A stretch of 64,000 nt of DNA from Bacteroidota bacterium (GTDB taxonomy: Bacteria; Bacteroidota; Bacteroidia; JABDFU01), in the NCBI GenBank assembly GCA_016183775.1, contig JACPDY010000014.1, positions 34,647 through 98,646 on the forward strand, read 5' to 3'. Of this stretch, positions 34,589 to 43,430 are shown piece after piece (within the stretch, counting starts at the first letter, position 1; each line of letters opens with the position of its first letter). The notes under the pieces were generated by a model. That model saw only the letters and a program-made list of their open reading frames with translations. It searched no databases and was not told where the DNA came from. Made by a program: the position numbers and the translations under genes.

Positions 34589-35098
34589 ATGAAAATAACT
34601 GAAATCCAGGATCTGATAAAGTTTGTTGCTAAATCGGGTGTTAGTGAAGTGGAGCTTCAAACCAAAGACATAAAGATCATTATCAAAACAAAGAACGGCA
34701 GCGTTAAATATGCTGAAACTCAGGTTATACAGGCTACTCTTCCTTCAATAACTACACCTGTTTCGCATATTGCCGCTCAACCGGCACAACCTGTTGCCAC
34801 ATCTTCAACCCAGCCGGCGGCAGAGAAAAAATCTGTAACATCAGCAGATGATTCGAAATATGTAACCATTAAATCACCAATGATCGGTACTTTTTATCGG
34901 TCTCCGAGCCCTGATAAGCCCCCCTTTGTTAATGTGGGAGATGAAGTGACTGTCGGTAAGCCCGTTTGTATTATTGAAGCTATGAAGTTATTCAATGAGA
35001 TTGAAAGTGATGTAAAAGGGAAGATTGTAAAAATACTGGTGAATGATTCTACTCCTGTGGAGTATGATCAGCCATTGTTTTTGGTGGATCCCAATTAA
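34589..35098 (+). CDS. accB: Acetyl-CoA carboxylase biotin carboxyl carrier protein
   Basis: A 169-residue AccB. An N-terminal helix pair ([20 protein letters not shown]) is followed by a Pro/Ala/Thr/Gln-rich linker and a C-terminal biotinyl domain. [11 protein letters not shown] holds the biotin-accepting Lys133. [18 protein letters not shown] is the AccB-specific thumb. The start ATG at 34589 replaces a TTG three codons upstream. The domain carries carboxyl groups from AccC to the carboxyltransferase. Confidence 0.96.
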   Translation: MKITEIQDLIKFVAKSGVSEVELQTKDIKIIIKTKNGSVKYAETQVIQATLPSITTPVSHIAAQPAQPVATSSTQPAAEKKSVTSADDSKYVTIKSPMIGTFYRSPSPDKPPFVNVGDEVTVGKPVCIIEAMKLFNEIESDVKGKIVKILVNDSTPVEYDQPLFLVDPN

Positions 35099-35111
35099 TT
35101 GTACAAATAGT

Positions 35112-35181
35112 GAATAGTTGCGAATTTACGAATGGACATGTTGGGCTTTTCGCAAATCCGTGAACATTTGTTATCCGCACC
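35112..35181. repeat. Diverged dispersed palindromic repeat
   Basis: The sequence between accB and accC aligns with the inverted repeat at 254-321: GAATAGTTGCGAATTTACGAATG resembles the first arm there, and CGCAAATCCGTGAACATTTG the second. The arms still pair at about 12 of 19 positions. Two copies of one family in a 64 kb window suggest a dispersed element. Confidence 0.55.
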
Positions 35182-35199
35182 AGTTTAAAAAAGGGAAAA

Positions 35200-36540
35200 A
35201 TGTTTAAAAAAATATTGATTGCCAACCGTGGTGAAATTGCCTTGCGTGTGATACGTACCTGCAGAGAAATGGGAATACAGACCATTGCTGTGTATTCAAC
35301 TGCCGACAAGGAAAGCTTACACGTTAAATTTGCCGATGAAGCTGTTTGTATCGGACCTCCTTTGAGCAAAGACTCCTATTTGAATATGCCGAACATTATT
35401 TCGGCAGCTGAAATTACAAATGCAGATGCGATTCATCCCGGTTATGGATTTTTATCCGAGAATGCGAAGTTTTCAAAAATATGCAAGGAGCACGATGTGA
35501 AATTTATCGGCGCCTCTCCCGAAATGATCGAATCCATGGGCGATAAGGCTTCCGCCAAATCAACCATGATAAAAGCAGGTGTGCCTTGTATTCCAGGATC
35601 AGAAGGGTTACTTATTGACCTGGAAGATGCAAAAAAGGTTGCTAAAAAGATCGGATATCCTGTTATTATGAAAGCTACTGCAGGGGGCGGAGGTAAAGGA
35701 ATGCGTATAGTTTGGGAAGATTCGGAACTTGAAAAAGCATGGACCACAGCCCGTCAGGAAGCTGCCGCTTCTTTCGGCAACGATGGAATGTATATGGAGA
35801 AATACATTGAAGAACCCCGGCATATTGAAATACAAATTGTAGGCGATCAGTACGGGAAGGCATGTCATTTAAGTGAGCGTGATTGCTCAATTCAGCGCAG
35901 GCACCAGAAATTGGTGGAAGAAACCCCTTCTCCTTTTATGACCAAGGAATTGCGTGATGCTATGGGCGAAGCTGCTATAAAAGCCGCTATGGCTGTGAAT
36001 TACGAAGGTGTTGGAACGGTTGAATTTTTGGTGGACAAGCACCGGAATTTCTATTTCATGGAAATGAATACCCGTATCCAGGTTGAACACCCGATCACCG
36101 AAGAAGTAATTAACTACGACCTGATCCGCGAGCAAATATTGGTAGCCGCCGGGGTCCCAATCTCCGGAAAAAATTATTATCCGCAATTACATGCCATCGA
36201 ATGCCGTATAAATGCGGAAGACCCATTCAACAATTTCAGGCCTTGTCCCGGAAAAATCACTACGCTTCATACACCAGGTGGCCATGGTGTTCGTGTAGAT
36301 TCACATATTTACGCAGGTTATACTATCCCTCCGAATTACGATTCAATGATCGCTAAGTTGATCACTGTTGCCCAAACCCGCGAGGAGGCTCTCGCAAAAA
36401 TGCACCGCGCGCTCAGTGAGTTTGTTATTGAAGGGATTCAAACAACAATCCCGTTCCATTTACGATTGATGAAGAATGAGGATTTCATTAAGGGAAATTA
36501 CACAACTAAGTTTATGGAGTCGTTTGATCTGAAGAAGTGA
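35200..36540 (+). CDS. accC: Acetyl-CoA carboxylase biotin carboxylase subunit
   Basis: A 446-residue biotin carboxylase that carboxylates biotin on AccB using ATP and bicarbonate. [20 protein letters not shown] is the N-terminal signature. [14 protein letters not shown] is the ATP-grasp glycine loop, and [18 protein letters not shown] holds the Mg-binding and catalytic region. The start is 101 bases after accB, with the palindromic repeat between. Length is typical. Confidence 0.97.
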   Translation: MFKKILIANRGEIALRVIRTCREMGIQTIAVYSTADKESLHVKFADEAVCIGPPLSKDSYLNMPNIISAAEITNADAIHPGYGFLSENAKFSKICKEHDVKFIGASPEMIESMGDKASAKSTMIKAGVPCIPGSEGLLIDLEDAKKVAKKIGYPVIMKATAGGGGKGMRIVWEDSELEKAWTTARQEAAASFGNDGMYMEKYIEEPRHIEIQIVGDQYGKACHLSERDCSIQRRHQKLVEETPSPFMTKELRDAMGEAAIKAAMAVNYEGVGTVEFLVDKHRNFYFMEMNTRIQVEHPITEEVINYDLIREQILVAAGVPISGKNYYPQLHAIECRINAEDPFNNFRPCPGKITTLHTPGGHGVRVDSHIYAGYTIPPNYDSMIAKLITVAQTREEALAKMHRALSEFVIEGIQTTIPFHLRLMKNEDFIKGNYTTKFMESFDLKK

Positions 36541-36709
36541 TTTTTTATAATTGTTAAACGGGTTGCTTCTTGAATCTGGCAGCTTCTATCATCCTGCAAT
36601 TTATTTGAATTGCATTACAAAACGTTTAACTTTATCTGTGATAGGCGTAGCTCCTAATCTTCTAGTGTAAGCTAATAAAATTTGATTTGACCCTCTTAAT
36701 GCCGTTAAT

Positions 36710-39571
36710 ATGAATATTTTTCATTTTAAACTTTCATTAAAGCAGAACTATTTCACATGGTGTTGTTTGTTTATCTTTCTTATAAATCAGACTTATTCAC
36801 AAGTGCCCGTTATCCGTTGGGATAAAACCATTGGAGGCATTAATGACGACAATGGATATAGTATAGTTTCACTTCCTGATGGAGGTTTTGTTGTCACTGG
36901 CAATTCATCTTCCCTTCCCGGAGGAAATAAGACAGCCCCTTCCATGGGAGGATGGGATTATTGGGTAATACGTCTTGACTCTACGGGAAAGTTGATATGG
37001 GATAAGAGTTATGGTGGAATAAAAGATGATGGTTTCCAGGTTACCTCTGGGATTTTCCTTCCGCAGGATAAGGGTCTTCTCCTTGGGGGTTTTTCCAATT
37101 CCAATCCCGGCGGGAACAAAATCTCTCCACTCAAATCGATCAACGACATCTGGCTGATTAGGCTCGATTCGGTGGGGAACAAAGTTTGGGAAAAAAGTTT
37201 CGGCGGAAGTAATTATCCCAGCTCTTCGACGAATTACCTCAAATTTCTGCAACTGAAAGATGGGAATATACTTATTGGTAGTAACATCACGGGGTCGGGA
37301 GGAGATATATCACAACCCAGCTTTGGATATTATGATTACTGGATCATTAAAATAGATATGAACGCAAATAAAATCTGGGATAAGCGTTTTGGAGGCAATC
37401 GTGACGATTACCTTTCAGATGTTCTGGAACTTAAAAACGGGGATTTATTACTTGGGGGATATTCTTATTCAGATGCCGGGGGAGCAAAAACTAATCCTAA
37501 TCAAGGAGGAGTGGGTTCTGTTTATGGTGACTACTGGGTAGTCAAAACAGACTCAACTGGAAAAAAAATCTGGGACAGAACCTATGGAGGGACTCAGGGT
37601 GATTATTTATCCTCTATGTGCAAAGTCTCAGATTACTCTATTCTGCTTGCCGGACAATCTAGTTCAGGTATAGGGGGAAATAAAACCTCGCCCAATTATA
37701 GCGGAGTTGATTACTGGGTTATTAAAATAGATACTTCAGGCGGAAAAATTTTTGAAAAAACGTTTAATTATAGCAATGGGGATAATTTAATGACTATTGC
37801 GCCCCTGTATAATAAAAGCTATCTGCTATCTGGTTTTACTCATAGTCTAAGTTTAAATGACTGGGAGTTTTACATCATAAATATTGATTCTCTCGGGAAT
37901 AAAAACTGGGAAAAGATAGTCGGAGGCTCAGGAGAGGAAATACTTAAGGGTGCTATAGCTTCGCCGAATGGTTTTGTTCTCACAGGTTCTTCTACCTCAC
38001 AGACGGGGAAGGACAAATCTGAAAACAGTTTTGGTAAAAACGATGCATGGGTGGTTAAGTTCTGCATTCCTCCTGTTTCCAGAATTACTGTAAATGGGGA
38101 CAGCGTTCTTTGTCTAGGGAACTCCACAATGCTGGAAGCTCCTCAGGGAAATTATATATATTCCTGGTCAAACGGCGCAAAGACGCCTTCTATATCTGTA
38201 AAAGATTCAGGAAGTTATTTTGTTATTGTTTCTGATTCGTCCGGTTGCTCCGCAAAATCCACTCCGGTAAAAATAAAAGTTCAGATACCTGCGCAGATAA
38301 TAGCCAGTGGGCCTCTTACTTTTTGTGCTGGAGGTTCTGTAAATCTTACTGCTTCACAAGGATTTTCATATACGTGGTCTACAGGAGCCCAAACAAATAG
38401 TATTAAAGTAACTTCTCCGGGATCTTATGTTGTTACCGTAGCAAGTGCCTGTGGTATTTTATCAGCGGGACCCGTATCGGTCATAGTTAATCCATTGCCC
38501 GGTGCATCTATATCTCCTTCCGGTAATGTGTATACCTGTTATAATAATCTTCCCCTTCTCGCTGCGGGGGGAGGTGTTTCCTATGTTTGGTCCACTGGGG
38601 AAACAACATCTTCTATCACAGCAAATGATGATATCTCTTATTACGTTATTGCTAAAGATAATAACGGATGTACAAAGCAGTCTTCCTTTACTAATATTTA
38701 TTTCGATTATCCGGCCTTTTTTACGATCACAAATGGCGATACTGTAAATTGTAATGGTGAAAGTATTTACCTCTCGCCAAATCCCGGGGCGACTTCTTAT
38801 TCATGGAATACAGGATCCAACATTCCGGTTCTTTCTGTCACACAAAGCGGAACATACCAGGTAACCATAAGTAATCAATGTGGAACAACGACTTCTCTTC
38901 CTCGGAAAATAACATTTTATCCTTATCCGCTTACTTCTATAACCGGGAATCATAGGGCGTGCTCAGGCAGTCCTATACAGCTTAGTGCCCATGGGGCCAT
39001 GACGTATAAATGGAGCAGCGGAATTTCTTCTTCTGATTCTGTTATTTCTGACATACCTGTGCTAGATAAAAAATATATTGTTCAGGGCTCGAATGGTCCC
39101 TGTAGCAGAAATGATACTTTCCTCGTAAAAGTAGATTCATTGCCTCTGGCAGATTTTACTTATACCGTCTACGGTGCAAAAGTAACATTTGGTAATATTT
39201 CTAAAGCCTCCGAAAAATTCAAATGGTTTTTTGGCGATGGAAACACTTCTGTTCAAAAGAATCCGGTTCATTTTTATGCTTCTGATAGTATAAGAACATA
39301 TACAGTATCACTTATTGTATATAGTGACAGTTGCGGATCCGATACTATATCTTATATTTTTAAGGCCGGTCTTGGAGAGGTGAGTACTTTTTCGGGCCGG
39401 GGTTTGAGTGGAACATTAGAAGGGCCTCCTAATATTGCAGGCTTTTGCATTCCTATGAGAATCGCCTATTATCCTCGCTCAAAAAAAATCTTCCTCATTG
39501 AATCGGCGGGCTTTTGCGGCATGTTCGGATCCACCATCCATATGATAAAACGCTTAGTGCGATTGCGGTAA
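36710..39571 (+). CDS. Large T9SS cargo protein, N-terminal part (frameshifted)
   Basis: 953 residues before a frameshift-caused stop. A signal peptide (residues 1-30, ending near TYSQ) precedes about seven repeats of the type WDKTIGG..DD..YSI..LPDGGFVVTGNS, with DYWVIRLDSTGK, a beta-propeller-like array. Ig-like units follow with the recurring YSWSNGAKTPSISV-like pattern, then a PKD domain (FKWFFGDGNTSVQKNP) and the start of NHL-like repeats (GLGEVSTFSGRGLSG). The frame is lost between 39502 and 39555; the remainder continues in the next entry. It is probably a secreted or surface-anchored adhesin or sensor of unknown ligand. Confidence 0.8.
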   Translation: MNIFHFKLSLKQNYFTWCCLFIFLINQTYSQVPVIRWDKTIGGINDDNGYSIVSLPDGGFVVTGNSSSLPGGNKTAPSMGGWDYWVIRLDSTGKLIWDKSYGGIKDDGFQVTSGIFLPQDKGLLLGGFSNSNPGGNKISPLKSINDIWLIRLDSVGNKVWEKSFGGSNYPSSSTNYLKFLQLKDGNILIGSNITGSGGDISQPSFGYYDYWIIKIDMNANKIWDKRFGGNRDDYLSDVLELKNGDLLLGGYSYSDAGGAKTNPNQGGVGSVYGDYWVVKTDSTGKKIWDRTYGGTQGDYLSSMCKVSDYSILLAGQSSSGIGGNKTSPNYSGVDYWVIKIDTSGGKIFEKTFNYSNGDNLMTIAPLYNKSYLLSGFTHSLSLNDWEFYIINIDSLGNKNWEKIVGGSGEEILKGAIASPNGFVLTGSSTSQTGKDKSENSFGKNDAWVVKFCIPPVSRITVNGDSVLCLGNSTMLEAPQGNYIYSWSNGAKTPSISVKDSGSYFVIVSDSSGCSAKSTPVKIKVQIPAQIIASGPLTFCAGGSVNLTASQGFSYTWSTGAQTNSIKVTSPGSYVVTVASACGILSAGPVSVIVNPLPGASISPSGNVYTCYNNLPLLAAGGGVSYVWSTGETTSSITANDDISYYVIAKDNNGCTKQSSFTNIYFDYPAFFTITNGDTVNCNGESIYLSPNPGATSYSWNTGSNIPVLSVTQSGTYQVTISNQCGTTTSLPRKITFYPYPLTSITGNHRACSGSPIQLSAHGAMTYKWSSGISSSDSVISDIPVLDKKYIVQGSNGPCSRNDTFLVKVDSLPLADFTYTVYGAKVTFGNISKASEKFKWFFGDGNTSVQKNPVHFYASDSIRTYTVSLIVYSDSCGSDTISYIFKAGLGEVSTFSGRGLSGTLEGPPNIAGFCIPMRIAYYPRSKKIFLIESAGFCGMFGSTIHMIKRLVRLR

Positions 39572-40545
39572 ATAAAAAAGGAGCTGTATTTGTGGCTTCG
39601 GGGAATGCTATTTATTATGTTGATACAGTTAAAAAGAATTTAATTGTCTTTGCACAAGGTGCCGACTTTGATTTCATTTCGGGACTGAGTTTTGACCAAT
39701 ACGATAATTTATATGTATGCGATCAAAGTCGCAGAGAAATTAAAATGGTAGACTCTTCAGGCCAGGTATCTTGGATAGCCGGATTTGCCAGTCAATATGG
39801 GCATAGTGATGGCTTTGTATATAACGCAACATTTAAATACCCTATCGATCTTTTTATGGATACACTTCAAGATTGTATTTATATTGCCGATGATCAGATG
39901 ATAAGAAAGATTGATCTAAACAGCAGTTGGGTAAGCACTTTGGCAGGAGATACCATTATAGGTTATGCTGACGGGAAAGGGAAGGCCGCCCGGTTTCGCA
40001 ATATCACTTCGATATGTGCAGACAAAAACAATAATATTTTTACTGCCGAGCTGGGGCAAGTGATAAGAAGAGTAAGTAATGACAGCAATGTGGTTACAAG
40101 GGCAGGTACTACGGTACAAGGTTACAAGGATGGGCCCGCTTCCACCGCTCAGTTTAATGCTCCTTACGGAATTTGCATAGATGAAACAGGTAACCTGTTT
40201 GTTTCTGAAGCCGGAAACGATGTTCTGCGGAAAATAAGAGCTCAAAAGAATATTATCAGTAGTATTTCTTCATATTCTATACTTACAGCGAAGAAAAGAA
40301 TTTCGGTTTATCCTAATCCCTTTGGCGAAACGAGCACGGTTGATCTTTCAGAAATAAAAAAGTCTGTCAACGATAATCTTAGTTTTCATTTATTTAGTGT
40401 ACTTGGAAAAGAAGTAATGATCCGCAGCAATATTTCCGGCAATAAATTGTTGATCGAAAAAAAAGATATGGCAGTCGGTATTTATCTATATAAAGTAGTG
40501 TTGAATGAAAAATGTATTGAAGATGGAAAATTGATTATCCAGTAA
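39514..40545 (+). CDS. Large T9SS cargo protein, C-terminal part (after frameshift)
   Basis: This frame resumes where the preceding one fails: PYDKTLSAIAVNKKGAVFVA continues the NHL-like repeats (YDNLYVCDQSRREIKMVDSS, then CADKNNNIFTAELGQVIRRV). It ends with a type A T9SS sorting domain: ISVYPNPFGETSTVDLSEIK to GIYLYKVVLNEKCIEDGKLI. That tail only makes sense on a protein with the upstream signal peptide, so the two frames once were one gene of about 1,277 codons. No in-frame ATG with a ribosome site appears at the start, so independent expression is doubtful. Confidence 0.78.
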   Translation: MRHVRIHHPYDKTLSAIAVNKKGAVFVASGNAIYYVDTVKKNLIVFAQGADFDFISGLSFDQYDNLYVCDQSRREIKMVDSSGQVSWIAGFASQYGHSDGFVYNATFKYPIDLFMDTLQDCIYIADDQMIRKIDLNSSWVSTLAGDTIIGYADGKGKAARFRNITSICADKNNNIFTAELGQVIRRVSNDSNVVTRAGTTVQGYKDGPASTAQFNAPYGICIDETGNLFVSEAGNDVLRKIRAQKNIISSISSYSILTAKKRISVYPNPFGETSTVDLSEIKKSVNDNLSFHLFSVLGKEVMIRSNISGNKLLIEKKDMAVGIYLYKVVLNEKCIEDGKLIIQ

Positions 40546-40554
40546 ATTGGGTAG

Positions 40555-41316
40555 CTATTTCCCCGCATTCGCAAATAATTCATTTGCCTTATCCCAGTTA
40601 ACAACGTTCCACCATCCTTCAATATAGTCTGCACGCTTATTCTGATATTTTAGGTAGTAGGCATGTTCCCACAAATCAAGTGCTAAAACAGGTTTCCCTT
40701 TAAATTCCGAAACATCCATGAGTGGATTGTCCTGGTTAGGTGTGGAACCGATTTTAAGAGTCTTATTTTCAAGAACATTGTTATCAACTACAAGCCATGT
40801 CCAGCCCGAGCCAAAGCGAGTCATCGAAGCTTCGCTGAATTTCTTTTTAAAGTCATCGAATGTTCCGAATGTCTTTTTAATAGCCTCGGCCAGATCTCCT
40901 GATGGAAGTCCGCCTCCGCCGGGCTTCATTAATTGCCAAAACAAACTATGATTGTAATGTCCGCCGCCATTGTTGCGTATGGCGGCTGGTTGTTTCGAAA
41001 TGGCAGGAAACAGGGTTTCAACATTTGGATTCAATCCCGCAAGCCCGGCAGATGCTGCTTTATTTAAATTGTCCACATATGCTTTGTGATGTTTATCATG
41101 ATGAATCTCCATCGTCATCTTGTCGATATGTGGTTCGAGCGCATCATATGAATAGGGAAGGGTAGGCAATAAAAATGCGCCGCCGGGCTGTTGAAGTTCC
41201 TCTTTGTTGATATTCGCGCTAACTTTATTGAGTGACTTAACAAGAGATGAACCTGCCACACCAGCCATAGCTAACAAGGCTCCTTTTTTAATAAAATCTC
41301 TTCTGTTTGTATCCAT
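40555..41316 (-). CDS. Fe/Mn superoxide dismutase, probably Tat-exported
   Basis: A 253-residue Fe/Mn-SOD. After a Tat-type signal ([19 protein letters not shown], Arg5-Arg6), the mature domain begins at [20 protein letters not shown]. Metal ligands are visible: His in MEIHHDKHH, His in GHYNHSLFW, then Asp and His in [18 protein letters not shown]. Most cytosolic SODs lack the export signal, so this one probably works in the periplasm. ATG at 41316 is preferred; it begins 4 bases after the upstream BCCP-like gene stops. Confidence 0.93.
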   Translation of the reverse strand: MDTNRRDFIKKGALLAMAGVAGSSLVKSLNKVSANINKEELQQPGGAFLLPTLPYSYDALEPHIDKMTMEIHHDKHHKAYVDNLNKAASAGLAGLNPNVETLFPAISKQPAAIRNNGGGHYNHSLFWQLMKPGGGGLPSGDLAEAIKKTFGTFDDFKKKFSEASMTRFGSGWTWLVVDNNVLENKTLKIGSTPNQDNPLMDVSEFKGKPVLALDLWEHAYYLKYQNKRADYIEGWWNVVNWDKANELFANAGK

Positions 41317-41320
41317 AACA

Positions 41321-41824
41321 TTATACAAAATTTATGAGCACCTGATTTTTTTCAACTGCAGTACCTTTTTTCACATTTATCTTTTTAACAATTCCATCCG
41401 TCGGCGATTTTAAAATGTTCTCCATTTTCATAGCTTCCAGTACAATAATCGCATCGCCTTTCTTAACTGCATTTCCTTCGCTCACCCTTACATCAATAAC
41501 CAGGCCAGGCATGGGAGCTTTAATCTCGTTTACTTTATTGTTATTCAGATTATCTATTCCCAGCGTTTTCAGGAGTTCATCAAACTTGTCTTTTACACTC
41601 AACTTATACTTTGTACCATTGACAGTTATTTCAAAAAATTTCTCAATAAGATCAGCTTTCACAACTTCGGCTGTGTAGGATTTATTCCCCAAAATGACAT
41701 GAAAACTTCCACGTTTTATTTCAATAATATCCCAGCCAACTAATTTGTCGTTTATTTTTCCTTCATTTTGAGAAGTTACATCTACGGCAAATGAATACTT
41801 ATCATTTACGTTTATTTTATACAT
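41321..41824 (-). CDS. Biotin/lipoyl attachment domain protein (BCCP-like)
   Basis: A 167-residue protein with a C-terminal biotinyl domain: [20 protein letters not shown] has the biotin-accepting Lys133. An N-terminal beta-rich part of unknown type ([20 protein letters not shown]) is absent from AccB. It resembles the carrier subunit of propionyl-CoA or methylcrotonyl-CoA carboxylases, but no matching carboxylase gene is adjacent. Its neighbours are PAP2 and SOD genes. Confidence 0.85.
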   Translation of the reverse strand: MYKINVNDKYSFAVDVTSQNEGKINDKLVGWDIIEIKRGSFHVILGNKSYTAEVVKADLIEKFFEITVNGTKYKLSVKDKFDELLKTLGIDNLNNNKVNEIKAPMPGLVIDVRVSEGNAVKKGDAIIVLEAMKMENILKSPTDGIVKKINVKKGTAVEKNQVLINFV

Positions 41825-41839
41825 GAATTAAAGTTACAC

Positions 41840-42418
41840 TTATTTATTTATCCTTTTTTCGACCTCCCATAAAATACAAGATACTCCGATCCCGATTAAC
41901 ATGCCACCTAATACATCGGTTGGATAATGAACTCCCAGGTACATTCGTGAATATGCCACGGACGAAGCCCACAAAAAAGAAGGGGCAATAACATACCACC
42001 TGGGATAAGCAAGACTTAATGAAGTTGCCGTGGCGAAGGCTGAAGAAGTATGTCCCGAGGGGAAAGATAATTTACCTACATTACATTTTTTAGTAATACA
42101 CGAATTTTCAACAAAAGGGCGCTGCCTTTTAAGGCTGTATTTAAGTGTTGTAGTTAACAATGCAGTTGCGAGTACAGACGAACCGATAAAGTATGCGTTC
42201 CTGATTGAAGAAGGATTATTGTGGTAATCGCCGGCGACTAATATACTTACAGGTAATACAATACTGATCGGTGTAACAGACGATGACAACCCCGCATAGA
42301 AAATATCTTTATGCAGGTTTTCTCCTGAATTGATCTTATCGAGCAGGCGAATGTCCCGATTTTGAGCATTCGTATTTAGCAAGAGGAGCAATAAATAGCT
42401 GAAGAAAGATCCTCTCAT
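41840..42418 (-). CDS. PAP2-family membrane phosphatase
   Basis: A 192-residue phosphatidic-acid-phosphatase-like enzyme with a signal or anchor helix at the start and several transmembrane segments. The three PAP2 motifs are present: KYSLKRQRPF (K-x6-RP), PSGHTSSAF, and SRMYLGVHYPTDVLGG. It may dephosphorylate lipid phosphates such as undecaprenyl diphosphate or lipid A at the periplasmic face. It lies 15 bases upstream of the BCCP-like gene. Confidence 0.92.
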   Translation of the reverse strand: MRGSFFSYLLLLLLNTNAQNRDIRLLDKINSGENLHKDIFYAGLSSSVTPISIVLPVSILVAGDYHNNPSSIRNAYFIGSSVLATALLTTTLKYSLKRQRPFVENSCITKKCNVGKLSFPSGHTSSAFATATSLSLAYPRWYVIAPSFLWASSVAYSRMYLGVHYPTDVLGGMLIGIGVSCILWEVEKRINK

Positions 42419-42459
42419 TTTATGCCTGTCAAATATGTAAGATCGTAAATCCAGATCAA

Positions 42460-43356
42460 CTAATTTGCTGCCGCAAGTTTGCTTTTATTTTTTTCGTATA
42501 ACAGGTGTACAATACCATCGGACAAACCTATCTGGGGGACATACATTTTTTCTATTTCGGCTAACCGCATTATGGTAAGAAATATTTTTGACGCGGGCAT
42601 AATTACATCTGCACGATCAGGTTTAAGCCCCAGCTCACGGATGCGCTCCTCGTAGCTATATGCTTCCAGCAATTCGTAAATTGATTTGAGTTTACTGTAA
42701 GAGATAGGCTTGCTTTGTTTTTTGCGGGATAGCGCAAAAAGTTTATTGATATTTCCGCCCGAACCTATTGCTGCCAATGGTTTGTAGCCTTTGGTATTAT
42801 CCTTTATCCAATCTTTGAACTCGCCCCATAATTCTTTACTCACCTTGTCATGCAGCATGCGTATAGTGCCGATATTAAATGAGCGTGAGACCACAACTTT
42901 ATTTTTATTGAATAATGTTATTTCTGTGCTGCCACCTCCCACATCAATATACAGGTAGGCGTTGTCGTTGCTTAAATGTTCCGCGATATGATTGGAATAA
43001 ATAATATCCGCTTCTGTTGAGCCATCTATGACTTCAATTTTTATCCCGGTCTCTTTCTTTATACGATCAATTATCTCGACGCTGTTACTCGCCTCCCGCA
43101 TTGCTGATGTGGCGCAGGCGCGGTAATCTATAGCATCATAAACATCAATGAGGCATTGAAACGCTTTCATTGATTTGATGAGTTTTTCAATTTTTTTTTC
43201 AGATATTTTGCCCTCGAGGAATGCGTCTTCGCCTAAACGGAGAGGGATACGGATAAGTTCGGCTTTTTTGAAGACGGGATCGTGTTTACCATTAAGGACA
43301 TTGCAAAATAATAATCGCAATGCGTTTGAGCCTATGTCGATAGCTGCAAATTTCAA
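42460..43356 (-). CDS. ppx: Exopolyphosphatase / Ppx-GppA phosphatase
   Basis: A 298-residue enzyme of the Ppx/GppA family (actin-like ATPase fold). FAAIDIGSNALRLLFCN is the phosphate-1 motif, YIDVGGGSTEITLF the phosphate-2 motif, and AIGSGGNINKLFAL a third conserved block. It lacks the extra C-terminal domain of E. coli Ppx. It may cut polyphosphate or pppGpp. Its upstream neighbour is ppk1, which supports the polyphosphate role. Confidence 0.92.
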   Translation of the reverse strand: MKFAAIDIGSNALRLLFCNVLNGKHDPVFKKAELIRIPLRLGEDAFLEGKISEKKIEKLIKSMKAFQCLIDVYDAIDYRACATSAMREASNSVEIIDRIKKETGIKIEVIDGSTEADIIYSNHIAEHLSNDNAYLYIDVGGGSTEITLFNKNKVVVSRSFNIGTIRMLHDKVSKELWGEFKDWIKDNTKGYKPLAAIGSGGNINKLFALSRKKQSKPISYSKLKSIYELLEAYSYEERIRELGLKPDRADVIMPASKIFLTIMRLAEIEKMYVPQIGLSDGIVHLLYEKNKSKLAAAN

Positions 43357-43371
43357 CGTTGTTTAGTTATC

Positions 43372-43430
43372 AGTTGTTAGTTGTCGGTTGTTGGTGGACA
43401 CAGATAGCCAACAACCGACAACTAACAACT
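43372..43430. repeat. Perfect 23-bp inverted repeat between ppk and ppx
   Basis: Arms at 43372-43394 and 43408-43430 are exactly complementary with a 13-base loop. Words such as GTTGTTAGTTGTCGGTTG recall the repeat at 2050-2108. One arm overlaps the stop codon of ppk1. Confidence 0.8.

Noticed and set aside
39490..39560. Programmed -1 frameshift to join the T9SS gene halves
   Set aside because: No X-XXY-YYZ slippery heptamer with a following structure is visible; a mutation or error is simpler.
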